A program made the translations under genes and the position numbers. A DNA stretch of 64,000 nt from Actinomycetota bacterium (GTDB lineage Bacteria > Actinomycetota > Thermoleophilia > Solirubrobacterales > Solirubrobacteraceae). Below are positions 51,706-60,533 of this stretch, piece after piece. Each line of letters begins with the position of its first letter. Within the stretch, counting starts at the first letter, position 1. The stretch is from NCBI GenBank assembly GCA_009699245.1, contig WLOQ01000001.1, positions 186,001-250,000 on the forward strand, read 5' to 3'. A model generated the notes under the pieces. That model ran no database searches and was not told the origin of the DNA. It was given only the letters and a program-made list of their open reading frames with translations.

Positions 51706-52188
51706 ATGCCCACCACGTCCAAGACGTCCTCCGCCAAGACGACCTCCTCGGCGAAGCGCACGACCGCCAAGCCGAAGGCCGCCGCGAAGGCCGCCCCCAA
51801 GGCCGCCGCCAAGACGACGGCGCCGCCGGCGCCCGAGCCGCGCAAGGCCGCCGCTGAGCGCGCACTGCTCGTCCCCGTCGGCGTCGCCGTCGCCGCGCGC
51901 GACTCGCTCACCGGCGTCGCCCGCGGCCTGCACGACCGCTACGGCAGCCGCGACGCGGTTCGCGAGCAGCTCCACCGCTTCGAGTCACGCGGCGCGGACG
52001 TCCGCGGCCGCGCCGGCGACGAGGCGCGCCGCGCCCGCACCGACGTCGAGGGCCGGCTGCGCGCCGTGCGCAGTGATGTCGAGGGTCGCACGCGCGCCGT
52101 GCGCGCCGATGTGACGACGCATGCAGACCGTGCAGTGGCACGTGTGCGTGACGTCGCGAAGCCTGTGACGGACCGCTTCGCCGCCTGA
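51706..52188 (+). CDS. Lys/Ala/Thr-rich protein with amphipathic C-terminal helices (histone H1-like tail)
   Basis: 160 residues. Residues 1-50 are almost only Lys, Ala, Thr, Ser and Pro with AAKAAPKAAAK-type repeats, like histone H1 or mycobacterial HupB tails. Residues 52-72 are mildly hydrophobic. The rest is a long Arg/Asp/Ala helix with 11-residue repeats (DVEGRLRAVRS, DVEGRTRAVRA) resembling apolipoprotein or phasin-like coiled coils. It may coat DNA or granules. GGAGGTG 7 nt before the ATG is an excellent ribosome-binding site. A LexA-type box lies upstream. Confidence 0.75.
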   Translation: MPTTSKTSSAKTTSSAKRTTAKPKAAAKAAPKAAAKTTAPPAPEPRKAAAERALLVPVGVAVAARDSLTGVARGLHDRYGSRDAVREQLHRFESRGADVRGRAGDEARRARTDVEGRLRAVRSDVEGRTRAVRADVTTHADRAVARVRDVAKPVTDRFAA

Positions 52189-52204
52189 CGGCGGTGCCTG
52201 GCCC

Positions 52205-52234
52205 GGCGGCGCCCGCGATGGTGCGGGCGCCGCC
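52205..52234 (+). terminator. 12-bp stem hairpin after the Lys-rich protein gene
   Basis: Perfect inverted repeat GGCGGCGCCCGC / GCGGGCGCCGCC with a 6-nt loop, 17 bp after the stop. No T-tract follows. Confidence 0.6.
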
Positions 52235-52264
52235 CCTGCGGGCGCGGCGCGCGGCTTTGCCACA

Positions 52265-53431
52265 ATGGGCGATATGCCGACGAACGAGCAGATCCTCCAG
52301 GCCCTTGAGGTCGTCATCGATCCCGAGCTGCGCAAGTCGATCGTCGAGCTCGGCATGGTGCGGTCGATCGACCAGCAGCCGGACGGCGGCGTCGACGTCA
52401 TCGTCTCGCTGACGACCGCCGGCTGCCCGATCCGCAATCACTTCGAGACCGCCGTCGCGGACGCGGTCCGGAGCCTCGAGGGCATCACGCGCGTCGGCGT
52501 GACCTTCGACGTCCTCTCGCCGGAGGAGAAGTCGGAGCTCCAGCGCAAGCTCGGCCGTGGCTCGCTCCCCGAGGGTGCCCTCGCCCGGGTCGCCAACGTC
52601 ATCTGCGTCGGCTCGGGCAAGGGCGGCGTCGGCAAGTCGACGATCACCGCCAACCTCGCTGCGGCGCTCGCCGGCGAAGGCCGCAAGGTCGGCGTCCTCG
52701 ATGCCGACGTCTGGGGCTACTCGATCCCGCGCATGTTCGGCGTCGGCGGCCGCCCGCCGGTCTCCGCCGACCGCAAGATCATGCCGCTCGAGGCCGCCGG
52801 CGGCGTCAAGATCATGTCGATCGGCTTCTTCGTCGAGGAGGACGCCGCCGTCGTCTGGCGCGGGCCGATGCTCCATAAGGCCCTCACCCAGTTCCTCGAG
52901 GACGTCGACTGGGGCGAGCTCGACTTCCTGCTCGTCGACCTGCCGCCGGGTACCGGCGACGTGTCGATGACGCTCGCGCAGCTCCTGCCGCAGGCGAAGT
53001 TCGTGATCGTCACCACGCCGCAGCCGACCGCGCAGAAGGTCGCGCGCCGCTCTGCCGAGATGGCCCACAAGGTCGACATGGAGGTGGCCGGCGTCATCGA
53101 GAACATGGCCGGCTTCGTGACGCCCTCCGGGGAGCGCTTCGCCATCTTCGGCGAGGGCGGCGGTCAGGACCTCGCCGACGAGCTCGCCGTGCCGCTGATC
53201 GGGCGTGTGCCGCTCACGATGCCGCTGCGTGAACAGGCGGACGCGGGCGAGCCGCTCGTCGTCAGCGACCCCGACGATCCGGCTGCGCAGGCCATCCGCC
53301 AGGCGGCCCGTGGCCTCGTGGCGATGTTCCCGGTGGAACTCCCGATCCTCCAGGTGGCCGCTGCAGGCGGTCCGGGGAGCGGGGCACCCGACGGGCCGGA
53401 GCCCGCGGGGATGAGCCTGCCGATGGCGTGA
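52265..53431 (+). CDS. mrp: Mrp/NBP35 family Fe-S carrier ATPase
   Basis: ApbC-type P-loop protein of 388 residues that carries Fe-S clusters to apoproteins. An N-terminal DUF59/MIP18 domain (about 1-95; VIDPELRKSIVELGMV) precedes the deviant Walker A SGKGGVGKST, DADVWGYSIPRMFG and LLVDLPPGTGD. The CxxC typical of cluster-binding ApbC is replaced (IENMAGFVTPSG carries no Cys pair), so cluster binding may differ. The ATG at 52274 (MPTNEQ) is an alternative start. Confidence 0.9.
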   Translation: MGDMPTNEQILQALEVVIDPELRKSIVELGMVRSIDQQPDGGVDVIVSLTTAGCPIRNHFETAVADAVRSLEGITRVGVTFDVLSPEEKSELQRKLGRGSLPEGALARVANVICVGSGKGGVGKSTITANLAAALAGEGRKVGVLDADVWGYSIPRMFGVGGRPPVSADRKIMPLEAAGGVKIMSIGFFVEEDAAVVWRGPMLHKALTQFLEDVDWGELDFLLVDLPPGTGDVSMTLAQLLPQAKFVIVTTPQPTAQKVARRSAEMAHKVDMEVAGVIENMAGFVTPSGERFAIFGEGGGQDLADELAVPLIGRVPLTMPLREQADAGEPLVVSDPDDPAAQAIRQAARGLVAMFPVELPILQVAAAGGPGSGAPDGPEPAGMSLPMA

Positions 53432-53432
53432 G

Positions 53433-53458
53433 GCGGAGGCCGCAGGCGCGGCCTCCGC
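53433..53458. terminator. Bidirectional terminator between mrp and ferredoxin
   Basis: Perfect 11-bp stem GCGGAGGCCGC / GCGGCCTCCGC with a 4-nt loop, 2 bp after the mrp stop and 20 bp before the end of the convergent ferredoxin gene. Confidence 0.65.
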
Positions 53459-53477
53459 TGCTCAACGCCGCAAAGGC

Positions 53478-53741
53478 TCAGCGGTTGGCGAAGTAGTCCG
53501 CGTTGATCTGGGCGAACTTCTGCCACTCGCCGGGGAGCTGGTCCTCGGCGAAGCAGGCGTCGACCGGGCAGGCCTCGACGCACGCGTCGCAGTCGATGCA
53601 CTCTTCCGGGTCGATGTAGAGCATGTCGACCTTGTCGTAGTCCGGCTCATCAGGAGTCGGATGGATGCAGTCGACCGGGCACACCTCGACGCAGGAGTTG
53701 TCCTTGGTGCCGATGCAGGGCTCGGCGATCACATAGGCCAT
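53478..53741 (-). CDS. fdxA: Ferredoxin, 3Fe-4S/4Fe-4S type
   Basis: Electron carrier of 87 residues. The first half has CIGTKDNSCVEVCPVDC, with the spacing of 7Fe ferredoxins. The second has CIDCDACVEACPVDAC, a full 4Fe-4S motif. Length and the GEWQKFAQINADYF tail match actinobacterial FdxA. Predicted partners are cytochrome P450s, oxidoreductases or, next door, Fe-S assembly through Mrp. A leader with AAGGAC precedes the ATG. Confidence 0.93.
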   Translation of the reverse strand: MAYVIAEPCIGTKDNSCVEVCPVDCIHPTPDEPDYDKVDMLYIDPEECIDCDACVEACPVDACFAEDQLPGEWQKFAQINADYFANR

Positions 53742-53780
53742 TGGGTCAATCGTCCTTGTTGCAGGTTGATCGGGCGTCCA

Positions 53781-53786
53781 ACGATA
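53781..53786 (-). promoter_or_regulatory. Putative -10 box (TATCGT) of fdxA
   Basis: TATCGT lies 39 nt upstream of the fdxA ATG, giving a leader with AAGGAC as likely ribosome-binding site. Confidence 0.35.
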
Positions 53787-53836
53787 CCGGGACGCCCACG
53801 TGAACGACCCTTACGCGATCGGCGGCCCGGCTCCTG

Positions 53837-55276
53837 CTAGCGCAGGTCGGTGGGATGCCGTGCCGCCCAGGGTCGGGCAGCCTCCATCTGGGCGGTCAGC
53901 GCGAGCAGGGCGCCCTCGCCTTCGGGCTGGCCGATGAGCTGGACGGCGACGGGCAGCCCGCTCGCGGCGTCGTGGTCGAGTGGGACGCTGATCGCCGCTG
54001 ACCCGGTGAGATTCGACATGGCCGTGAACGGGGTGAAGGCCGCCGAGCGCGCGAACGTCGCCATCGGGTCGCCGGCGTCGCAGGCATCCATCGTGCCGAG
54101 CGCCACGGGGAGCTCGGCGAGCGACGGGCAGAGGATCGCGTCGTACTGCGCGGTCCACTCGACCAGCGTGCGCCCGAAGCCCTGAAGCAGCGCTTCGGCG
54201 CCGAGGTACGTGACAGCGTCGATCGCGCGGCCGGCCTCCCAGAGGGCCATCGAGAGCGGCTCGATGTCGTCGGGCCCCGGCTCACGGCCCGCAAGCAGCG
54301 CGCCGAACGCGGTCTGCGTGGAGATCATCGGCGCCCACAGGACCTTGAAGCGGTCGAGCATCCCGGGCATCTGCCACGGCGGGTCGACCTCGATCACGTG
54401 GTGGCCGAGGTCCTCGAGCAGCGCGGCGGCGGCGTGGACGGCGTCGATCACGCGCGGGTCGATGAGGGTCTCGACCAGCGGCGGGAGCGTCGTCACGGCA
54501 ATGCGCAGACCGCGCGGCTCCCCACCCATCTGGTCGACGAAGGGCGTGGCGGGCGGCGTGGCCCAGGCGACGTCGCCCAGCGCGGGGCCCTGCAGGACGT
54601 CGAGCGCGAGCGCGCTGTCACGCGTGGTGCGCGCGAGGACACCGTCGACGGCGAGGAACGAGTAGCCAGCGAGCGGTGCCGCGGAGATGCGGCCGCGCGC
54701 GGGCTTGAGCCCGACGAGCCCGCAGCATGCGGCCGGGATGCGGATCGAGCCGCCGCCGTCGTTGCCGTGCGCCAGCGGGACGAGGCCGGCTGCGACGGCC
54801 GCGGCCGAGCCGCCCGATGACCCGCCCACCGTGCGCCCCATGTCCCACGGGTTGCGGGTGGGTCCGAAGCGGCGCGGCTCGGTCGTCGGGAGGATCCCGA
54901 ACTCGGGGAGGTTCGTCGCGCCGACGACGATCGCGCCCGCAGCGCGCAGCCGCTCGACCCCGATCCATTCGATCTGCGCGCGGAAGTCGCCGAAGAGCGA
55001 CGACCCGAAGGTCAGCAGCTTGCCGCGGACCGGCCGGTTGTTCTTGATCGCCACCGGCACGCCTGCGAGCGGCCGGGTGTCCCCGGGCGCCACGGTGTCG
55101 GCAGCCGCGAGCGCGTCGTCGTGGAAGACCTCGATGAACGCCCCGAGCTGCGGGTTGCGCTCGTCGATGCGTCGCAGCGATGCCTCGACCAGCTCACGCG
55201 CCGTCACCTCGCCGGCGCGCACCAGGCCGGCGAGCTCGCTCGCGGGCCGTAGGAGGAGATCGCCTGAGTCCGGCAT
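53837..55276 (-). CDS. Amidase signature family enzyme
   Basis: Amide hydrolase of 479 residues with the Ser-cisSer-Lys triad: Lys in VPVAIKNN, the Gly/Ser-rich core [14 protein letters not shown] and [16 protein letters not shown] carrying the nucleophile Ser. The C-terminal [12 protein letters not shown] segment is typical. It is unlikely to be GatA, since no gatB or gatC is adjacent and the VAIKNN loop differs. The substrate is not predictable. Confidence 0.88.
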   Translation of the reverse strand: MPDSGDLLLRPASELAGLVRAGEVTARELVEASLRRIDERNPQLGAFIEVFHDDALAAADTVAPGDTRPLAGVPVAIKNNRPVRGKLLTFGSSLFGDFRAQIEWIGVERLRAAGAIVVGATNLPEFGILPTTEPRRFGPTRNPWDMGRTVGGSSGGSAAAVAAGLVPLAHGNDGGGSIRIPAACCGLVGLKPARGRISAAPLAGYSFLAVDGVLARTTRDSALALDVLQGPALGDVAWATPPATPFVDQMGGEPRGLRIAVTTLPPLVETLIDPRVIDAVHAAAALLEDLGHHVIEVDPPWQMPGMLDRFKVLWAPMISTQTAFGALLAGREPGPDDIEPLSMALWEAGRAIDAVTYLGAEALLQGFGRTLVEWTAQYDAILCPSLAELPVALGTMDACDAGDPMATFARSAAFTPFTAMSNLTGSAAISVPLDHDAASGLPVAVQLIGQPEGEGALLALTAQMEAARPWAARHPTDLR

Positions 55277-55320
55277 CGTGCGGCGCAGTATCGCGCCGCG
55301 AGCCTGCCGCGGGAAGCGGG

Positions 55321-55326
55321 TACGGT
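55321..55326 (+). promoter_or_regulatory. Putative -10 box (TACGGT) of the ABC exporter operon
   Basis: TACGGT ends 7 nt before the ATG at 55334 and would drive the three-gene exporter operon as a leaderless mRNA. Confidence 0.4.
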
Positions 55327-55333
55327 GAGGGCC

Positions 55334-56320
55334 ATGGGAGCTGAGGGCATCCGTGTCGAAGGTCTCGAGCGGGAGTTCAAGGGAGGGATCCGCGCCGTCG
55401 ACGGCATCGACCTCGAGGTCGCGCCGGGCGAGATCTATGGGTTCCTGGGGCCGAACGGCGCCGGGAAGTCGACGACCGTCCTCATGCTCGTCACGCTGCT
55501 GCCGCCCACGGGCGGGCGCGCGACCGTCGCTGGGTTCGACGTCGTGAAGCAGGGACCCCAGGTGCGGCGCATGATCGGCGCCGCGCTCCAGGAGGCCGCG
55601 CTCGACGACTTCCTCACCGGGTGGGAGCACATGGATCTCCAGGGCGGCCTGCACGGGCTCTCGCGCAAGGAGTCGCGCGCGCGGGGCGGCGAGCTGCTCG
55701 AGCGCGTCGGGCTCGTCGACGCGGCCGACCGTAAGGTCGGCGGCTACTCCGGCGGCATGAAGCGCCGGCTCGACCTCGCGCTCGCCCTGATCCACCGTCC
55801 CCGCGTCCTCTTCCTCGACGAGCCGACGACCGGCCTTGATCCGCAGAGCCGCAGCGCCCTCTGGGGCGAGGTCGAGCGGCTCGCGCGCGAGGAGGGCGTG
55901 ACTGTCTTCCTGACGACGCAGTACCTCGAGGAGGCCGACGTCCTGGCGGGGCGCGTCGGCATCATCGACCGCGGCCGGATCGTCGCGGAGGGCACGCCGT
56001 CGGCGCTCAAGGCGGAGATCGGCCGCGTCTCACTCGAGGCGATCCCGTCGCGCTCCGAGGACCGCGAGCGGCTGCGCGCGGCGCTCGCGCCCTTCGGGAA
56101 GCCCGCGGCGCACTCGCCCCGCGGCGAGGCAGTGCGGCTGAGCGGTGGCGCCGAGCAGCTCGCCGACGTGGTGCGCGCGCTCGACGCCGCACGGATCGAG
56201 GTCGCGGAGCTTCAGCTCCACCAGCCATCGCTCGACGATGTCTTCCTCGAGAAGACCGGCCGCTCGCTCGAGGGCAGCGACGACAGCGACGCCGAGGCGC
56301 CCGAGCCCGCCGCCGCGTGA
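55334..56320 (+). CDS. ABC-2 type exporter ATP-binding protein (DrrA family)
   Basis: 328 residues. Walker A GPNGAGKST, signature YSGGMKRRL and Walker B VLFLDEPTTGLD are intact, followed by the TQYLEEADVLAGRVGIIDRG segment typical of DrrA/daunorubicin-resistance ATPases. The C-terminal extension (about 230-328) ends in an acidic Ala/Glu tail. It powers the two permeases encoded next. Natural substrates of such exporters include drugs, lipids or glycans. Confidence 0.92.
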   Translation: MGAEGIRVEGLEREFKGGIRAVDGIDLEVAPGEIYGFLGPNGAGKSTTVLMLVTLLPPTGGRATVAGFDVVKQGPQVRRMIGAALQEAALDDFLTGWEHMDLQGGLHGLSRKESRARGGELLERVGLVDAADRKVGGYSGGMKRRLDLALALIHRPRVLFLDEPTTGLDPQSRSALWGEVERLAREEGVTVFLTTQYLEEADVLAGRVGIIDRGRIVAEGTPSALKAEIGRVSLEAIPSRSEDRERLRAALAPFGKPAAHSPRGEAVRLSGGAEQLADVVRALDAARIEVAELQLHQPSLDDVFLEKTGRSLEGSDDSDAEAPEPAAA

Positions 56321-57120
56321 GCGCCACAACCGACATGCCAGGCGAGCCGCATCTCGCGCGGCAGATCGCGCTCATCGCCGGGCGCTCGGTCAGCCGCACG
56401 TTCCGACAGCCGGAGCTCATCATCCCGGTGATCCTGTTCCCGCTGATCCTCCTCGCCGTGAACGCCGCCGGACTCTCGTCGGTGACGCAGCTCCCGGGCT
56501 TCCCGACCGACCGCTACATCAACTTCGCGATCGTCGTGTGCTTCATCCAGGGGGCGCTCTTCGCCTCGATCACGGCGGGGACCGAGCTCGCCTCCGACAT
56601 CCAGAAGGGCTTCCTCGACCGTCTCGCCCTGACGCCCGCGCGGCGCTGGGCGGTGCTCGTCGGAGCGACCTTCGGCGGGACGTCGGTGGCGATCGTGGGG
56701 ACCGTCATCTACCTCGCGATCGGCCTCATCTTCGGCGTGACGATCTCCACGGGCATCCCAGGAGCGGTCCTCCTCGTCGCCCTGTCGATCTACGTCGCGC
56801 TCGCCTTCGCCGGCATCGGCTCGTGGCTCGCCGTGCGCACCGGCTCACCGGCGGCGGTCCAGGGGATGTTCCCGTTGATCTTCGTCCTCTTCTTCCTCTC
56901 GACGATGAACCTGCCGGCCGAGTTCATCGAGAAGGACTGGTTTCGCACCATCGCGCAGATCAACCCGATCAGCTTCCTCATCGACGGGATGCGCTCGCTG
57001 ATCATCACCGGCTGGGATCTCGGTGAGCTGCTGCCGTGCATCGGCGTGGCGACGGCGATGATCGTCCTCTTCTACGGACTCGCTGCGCGCGCGATGCGCC
57101 AGCGGGTGCAGCGCACATGA
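56317..57120 (+). CDS. ABC-2 type exporter permease 1
   Basis: 267 residues with six helices and the ABC-2 pattern FLDRLALTPARRWAVLVG after helix 2 and INPISFLIDGMRSLI before the last helix. The GTG start overlaps the ATPase stop by 4 bp (GTGA). It resembles DrrB-like permeases. Confidence 0.9.
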   Translation: MSATTDMPGEPHLARQIALIAGRSVSRTFRQPELIIPVILFPLILLAVNAAGLSSVTQLPGFPTDRYINFAIVVCFIQGALFASITAGTELASDIQKGFLDRLALTPARRWAVLVGATFGGTSVAIVGTVIYLAIGLIFGVTISTGIPGAVLLVALSIYVALAFAGIGSWLAVRTGSPAAVQGMFPLIFVLFFLSTMNLPAEFIEKDWFRTIAQINPISFLIDGMRSLIITGWDLGELLPCIGVATAMIVLFYGLAARAMRQRVQRT

Positions 57121-57893
57121 GCGGCTCGACCGCCCAGGTCGCGCGCGCCGTCCTGCGGCGCACGACGATCCACACGTACAAGAACCCGGCGATCATCGTG
57201 CCGGCGCTCGCCTTCCCGCTCGTCTTCCTCGTGGCGTTCGCCGGTGGGCTCTCCGCCGTCTCGAGTGTGCCGGGCTTCGACTTCGCGGCGGGCTACACGG
57301 CCTTCCAGTTCGTCTTCGTCTTCCTCCAGATGTCCGCGTTCGGCGGCATCTTCAGCGGCTACCGCCTGGCTGAGGATTTCGAGAGCGGCTTCGCGCGGCG
57401 CCTGATGGTCGCAGCGCCGCAGCGCCTCGGGCTGATCATCGGCTACACGCTCGCGGGGCTCGTGCGCTTCGCGCTCATCGGGGTCATCCTCTGGGTGCTG
57501 GCGCTGGCCACCGGGATGCAGGTTCTCGGCGGCGTCCTCGACGTCCTCGGGATCGTCGCGCTCGGGGCGCTCGTCAGCGCCGCCTGCGCGCTCTGGAGCA
57601 TCGGGCTGGCGCTGCGCTATCGGACCGTCGATATCGGCTCGTTCATGCAGACGCCGATCTTCGTCCTGCTCTTCATCGCACCGGTGTACGTGCCGCTCGT
57701 CCTGCTCAGTGGCTGGATCCACAGCGCCGCGTCGATCAATCCCTTCACGCTGCTGCTCGACGCCGCGCGCGGGTTCATCACGGGTGAGCCGGTGAAGGTC
57801 ATCGCCGCATTTGCTGCGGCGCTCGGCATCCTCGCGCTGATGTGGGTCTGGGCGACGAGCCAGCTCCGCCGCGCCGAACGCGCGGTGGGCTAG
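57117..57893 (+). CDS. ABC-2 type exporter permease 2
   Basis: 258 residues, paralogous to the preceding permease (GLSAVSSVPGFDFAAGYTAF matches GLSSVTQLPGFPTDRYINF in position). Six helices, with INPFTLLLDAARGFITGEP as the conserved C-terminal segment. The ATG overlaps the previous stop by 4 bp. The two permeases probably form a heterodimer with the upstream ATPase. Confidence 0.9.
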   Translation: MSGSTAQVARAVLRRTTIHTYKNPAIIVPALAFPLVFLVAFAGGLSAVSSVPGFDFAAGYTAFQFVFVFLQMSAFGGIFSGYRLAEDFESGFARRLMVAAPQRLGLIIGYTLAGLVRFALIGVILWVLALATGMQVLGGVLDVLGIVALGALVSAACALWSIGLALRYRTVDIGSFMQTPIFVLLFIAPVYVPLVLLSGWIHSAASINPFTLLLDAARGFITGEPVKVIAAFAAALGILALMWVWATSQLRRAERAVG

Positions 57894-57906
57894 CCCGTAG
57901 AACGAC

Positions 57907-57932
57907 GAAGGCCCGGCGGGTGCCGGGCCTTC
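57907..57932. terminator. Bidirectional terminator between the ABC operon and groEL
   Basis: Perfect 11-bp stem GAAGGCCCGGC / GCCGGGCCTTC with a GGGT loop, between two convergent genes. Confidence 0.7.
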
Positions 57933-57962
57933 GGGACTGCGGTCGGAGCGTGGGCTCCGTCC

Positions 57963-59591
57963 TTACATCATGCCGCCCATACCGCCCATGTCGGGCATGC
58001 CGCCGGAGCCGGCGGGGTCGGGGATCTCAGCGATGATGGCCTCGGTGGTGAGGATGTTCTTCGCGATCGATGCGGCGTTCTGCAGCGCCGAGCGCGTCAC
58101 CATCGCCGGGTCGATGACGCCGTCCTCGAAGAGGTCGACGATCTGGCCGGTTGCGGCGTTGAGGCCGAAGCCCTTCTTCGCCTTCATGACGTCCGCGACG
58201 ACGACCGAGCCCTCGAGCCCGGCGTTTTCCGCGATCTGACGGAGCGGCTCCTCGACGGCGCGCAGGACGATCCGGGCGCCGGTGCGCTCATCCTCGTCAG
58301 CGATGCCGTCGACGTCCACGCCCTTCGATGCCTGGAGCAGCGTGACGCCGCCACCGGGAACGATGCCCTCTTCGAGAGCTGCGCGGGTCGCCTGCAGCGC
58401 GTCCTCGACGCGGTGCTTCTTCTCCTTCATCTCCGTCTCGGTGGCCGCGCCGACCTTCACGACGGCAACGCCGCCGGAGAGCTTGGCGAGACGCTCCTGG
58501 AGCTTCTCACGGTCGAAGTCCGAGTCGGTGTTCTCGATCTCGGCCTTGAGCTGGTTGATGCGACCGCGGATGGCGGCTGCGTCACCGGCACCGTCGACGA
58601 TCGTCGTGGCATCCTTCGCGACGACGACGCGGCGTGCACGCCCGAGCTGCGAGACCTGCGTGTTCTCGAGCTTCAGGCCCATCTCCTCGGTGATGACCTC
58701 GCCACCGGTGAGGATGGCGATGTCCTCGAGCATGCGCTTGCGGCGGTCGCCGAAGCCCGGGGCCTTCACGGCGACGCCGGTGAAGGTGCCGCGGAGCTTG
58801 TTCACGACGAGCGTCGCAAGGGCCTCGCCCTCGAGATCCTCAGCGATGATGAGCAGCGGCTTGCCGGACTGGATGACCTGCTCGAGCACCGGCAGCACGT
58901 CGCGGACGGAGCCGATCTTCTGGTTCGCGATGAGGATGTACGGATCCTCGAGGCTGGCCTCCATGCGGTCCTGGTCCGTGACCATGTACGGCGAGATGTA
59001 GCCCTTGTCGAACTGCATGCCCTCGGTGAACTCGAGGTCCATGCCGAACGTCTGGCCCTCCTCGACGTTCACGACGCCGTCCTTGCCGACCTTCTCGATG
59101 GCGTCGGCGATGACGTCGCCGATCTCGTCGTCGCCGGCGGAGATCGTCGCGACGCGAGCGATCTGGTCCTTGCCGGTGACGTCCTTGGCCTGCTTCTCGA
59201 TGCCCTCGACGATCTGGTTGACGGCAATCTCGATCCCGCGCTTGAGCGCGAGCGGGTTGGCGCCAGCCGTGACGTTCTTCAGGCCCTGACGGACGATCGC
59301 CTGGGCGAGCACGGTCGCGGTCGTCGTGCCGTCACCGGCGACGTCGTTGGTCGCCGTGGCGACCTCGCGGACGAGCTGCGCGCCCTGGTTCTCGAACGGA
59401 TCCTCGACCTCGATCTCACGGGCGATGGTGACACCGTCGTTCGTGATGGTCGGGGCGCCGAACTTCTTGTCGATGACGACGTAGCGGCCGCGGGGGCCGA
59501 GTGTCACCTTGACGGCGTTGGCGACTGCGTCAACGCCGGACTCGAGCGCCTTACGCGCCTCCGAGCCGAACTTGAGTTCCTTGTGTGCCAT
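57963..59591 (-). CDS. groEL: Chaperonin GroEL (Hsp60)
   Basis: 542-residue chaperonin with the full-length family layout: [15 protein letters not shown] at the start, [14 protein letters not shown] as nucleotide-binding loop, [12 protein letters not shown]-like element seen as [15 protein letters not shown], and a GGM-rich C-terminus ([13 protein letters not shown]), as in folding-competent groEL copies. AGGAG lies about 13 nt before the ATG. It follows groES by 33 bp and shares its CIRCE-controlled promoter. Confidence 0.98.
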   Translation of the reverse strand: MAHKELKFGSEARKALESGVDAVANAVKVTLGPRGRYVVIDKKFGAPTITNDGVTIAREIEVEDPFENQGAQLVREVATATNDVAGDGTTTATVLAQAIVRQGLKNVTAGANPLALKRGIEIAVNQIVEGIEKQAKDVTGKDQIARVATISAGDDEIGDVIADAIEKVGKDGVVNVEEGQTFGMDLEFTEGMQFDKGYISPYMVTDQDRMEASLEDPYILIANQKIGSVRDVLPVLEQVIQSGKPLLIIAEDLEGEALATLVVNKLRGTFTGVAVKAPGFGDRRKRMLEDIAILTGGEVITEEMGLKLENTQVSQLGRARRVVVAKDATTIVDGAGDAAAIRGRINQLKAEIENTDSDFDREKLQERLAKLSGGVAVVKVGAATETEMKEKKHRVEDALQATRAALEEGIVPGGGVTLLQASKGVDVDGIADEDERTGARIVLRAVEEPLRQIAENAGLEGSVVVADVMKAKKGFGLNAATGQIVDLFEDGVIDPAMVTRSALQNAASIAKNILTTEAIIAEIPDPAGSGGMPDMGGMGGMM

Positions 59592-59624
59592 GTGTGTTCT
59601 GTGTCTCCTGAAGTGGGGGTGGGG

Positions 59625-59918
59625 CTAGGACTGGACGACCGCGAGGACGTCCGACTCGCGCAGGACGAGGAGTTCCTCGCCGTCGACCTTGATCTCGGTG
59701 CCGCCGTACTTGCTGTACAGCACGATGTCGCCGGCGACGACGTCGAGCGGAATGCGCTTCTCGCCGTCCTCGTCCCAGCGTCCGTCGCCAGCGGCGATGA
59801 CTTCGCCCTTCTGGGGCTTTTCCTTTGCAGTGTCGGGGAGGACCAGGCCGCTGGCCGTGGTCTCCTCCTCATCGACTGCCCGCACGATCAGGCGATCGCC
59901 AAGGGGCTTGAGCTTCAT
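59625..59918 (-). CDS. groES: Co-chaperonin GroES (Hsp10)
   Basis: 97 residues with [20 protein letters not shown] at the start and the mobile-loop region, then [19 protein letters not shown] near the end. Caps GroEL. A GGAGG ribosome-binding site lies 9 nt before the ATG. Upstream are two CIRCE elements, so heat-shock regulation through HrcA is expected; hrcA is not in the window. Confidence 0.97.
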   Translation of the reverse strand: MKLKPLGDRLIVRAVDEEETTASGLVLPDTAKEKPQKGEVIAAGDGRWDEDGEKRIPLDVVAGDIVLYSKYGGTEIKVDGEELLVLRESDVLAVVQS

Positions 59919-59976
59919 GCTGTCGAACCTCCGGATGGGGTCGTTTCGGTGTGTATCGGACTGCCACGTCGCCGGT

Positions 59977-60003
59977 TTGGCACTCTTGGGTGAGGAGTGC
60001 CAG
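59977..60003. promoter_or_regulatory. CIRCE element (HrcA operator), proximal
   Basis: TTGGCACTC-N9-GAGTGCCAG, differing from the classical TTAGCACTC-N9-GAGTGCTAA in a few outer bases, with arms matching at 8 of 9 positions. It lies in the groES leader just downstream of the putative -10. Confidence 0.85.
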
Positions 60004-60019
60004 ACCCGCTCGAGTCGAG

Positions 60020-60025
60020 ATGATA
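60020..60025 (-). promoter_or_regulatory. Putative -10 box (TATCAT) of groES-groEL
   Basis: TATCAT lies between the two CIRCE elements, so that the proximal operator would cover about +10 to +36. No clear -35 was recognised. Confidence 0.4.
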
Positions 60026-60054
60026 GCGCCGACCCCGTGGCGAAATGGTGAAAA

Positions 60055-60081
60055 TCGGCACTCTCGGCACGAAAGTGCCAA
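60055..60081. promoter_or_regulatory. Second, imperfect CIRCE element (distal)
   Basis: TCGGCACTC-N9-AAGTGCCAA keeps the GGCACT/AGTGCC core and the 9-nt spacer. It sits upstream of the putative groES -10. Two operators suggest tighter or cooperative HrcA control. Confidence 0.6.
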
Positions 60082-60117
60082 GGCGCAGCCGGTCAACCGT
60101 GCGCCGCTGACGAGCGG

Positions 60118-60516
60118 TCAGTTCTGGGAGCCACCGATGCCCATGCGGGCGTCGGTGAGGCTCTGGGGGTTCTCGATGATCTGAGAGAACCGCACGACCG
60201 TGACGATGTCATCCATGTCGACCGGACGGCCATAGATCTGCTCGAGGAAGTGGATGAGCTCCTCGTGGCGTCGGAATTCCGGGTTGTCGTGCTCGATGTC
60301 GCGCGGCGAGAGCTCGCGCACACGCTTGACCTCGACGGCGTCGACGACGGCGTCGAAGATCTTCTCCCGCGGCGAGAACTGGTACCCGATCGTTACGAGG
60401 ACCGCCTGATTCTTGCGGTACTTGTGCGACTTGTCACCGAGGCGGATCGTCGCAGTCTTCCGACCGCGGCGCAGCTGATCGGCGAAGATCGTCGAGTAGA
60501 AGTTGAGCACCTGCAT
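60118..60516 (-). CDS. ASCH-domain protein
   Basis: 132 residues. The ASCH (PUA-like) signature is seen as LRRGRKTATIRLGDKSHKY at about 15-33, followed by beta strands ending in DAVEVKRVRELS. ASCH proteins are thought to bind RNA; none nearby gives a function. The C-terminal third (HEELIHFLEQIYGRPV) is helical. I start at MQVLNFYSTIF rather than at a TTG four codons earlier, since a TAGGGT box would place the mRNA start between them. Confidence 0.75.
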   Translation of the reverse strand: MQVLNFYSTIFADQLRRGRKTATIRLGDKSHKYRKNQAVLVTIGYQFSPREKIFDAVVDAVEVKRVRELSPRDIEHDNPEFRRHEELIHFLEQIYGRPVDMDDIVTVVRFSQIIENPQSLTDARMGIGGSQN

Positions 60517-60527
60517 GGGCGGTGACA

Positions 60528-60533
60528 ACCCTA
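60528..60533 (-). promoter_or_regulatory. Putative -10 box (TAGGGT) overlapping a stop codon
   Basis: TAG is the stop codon of the Nudix gene. TAGGGT ends 11 nt before the ASCH ATG. Confidence 0.35.
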
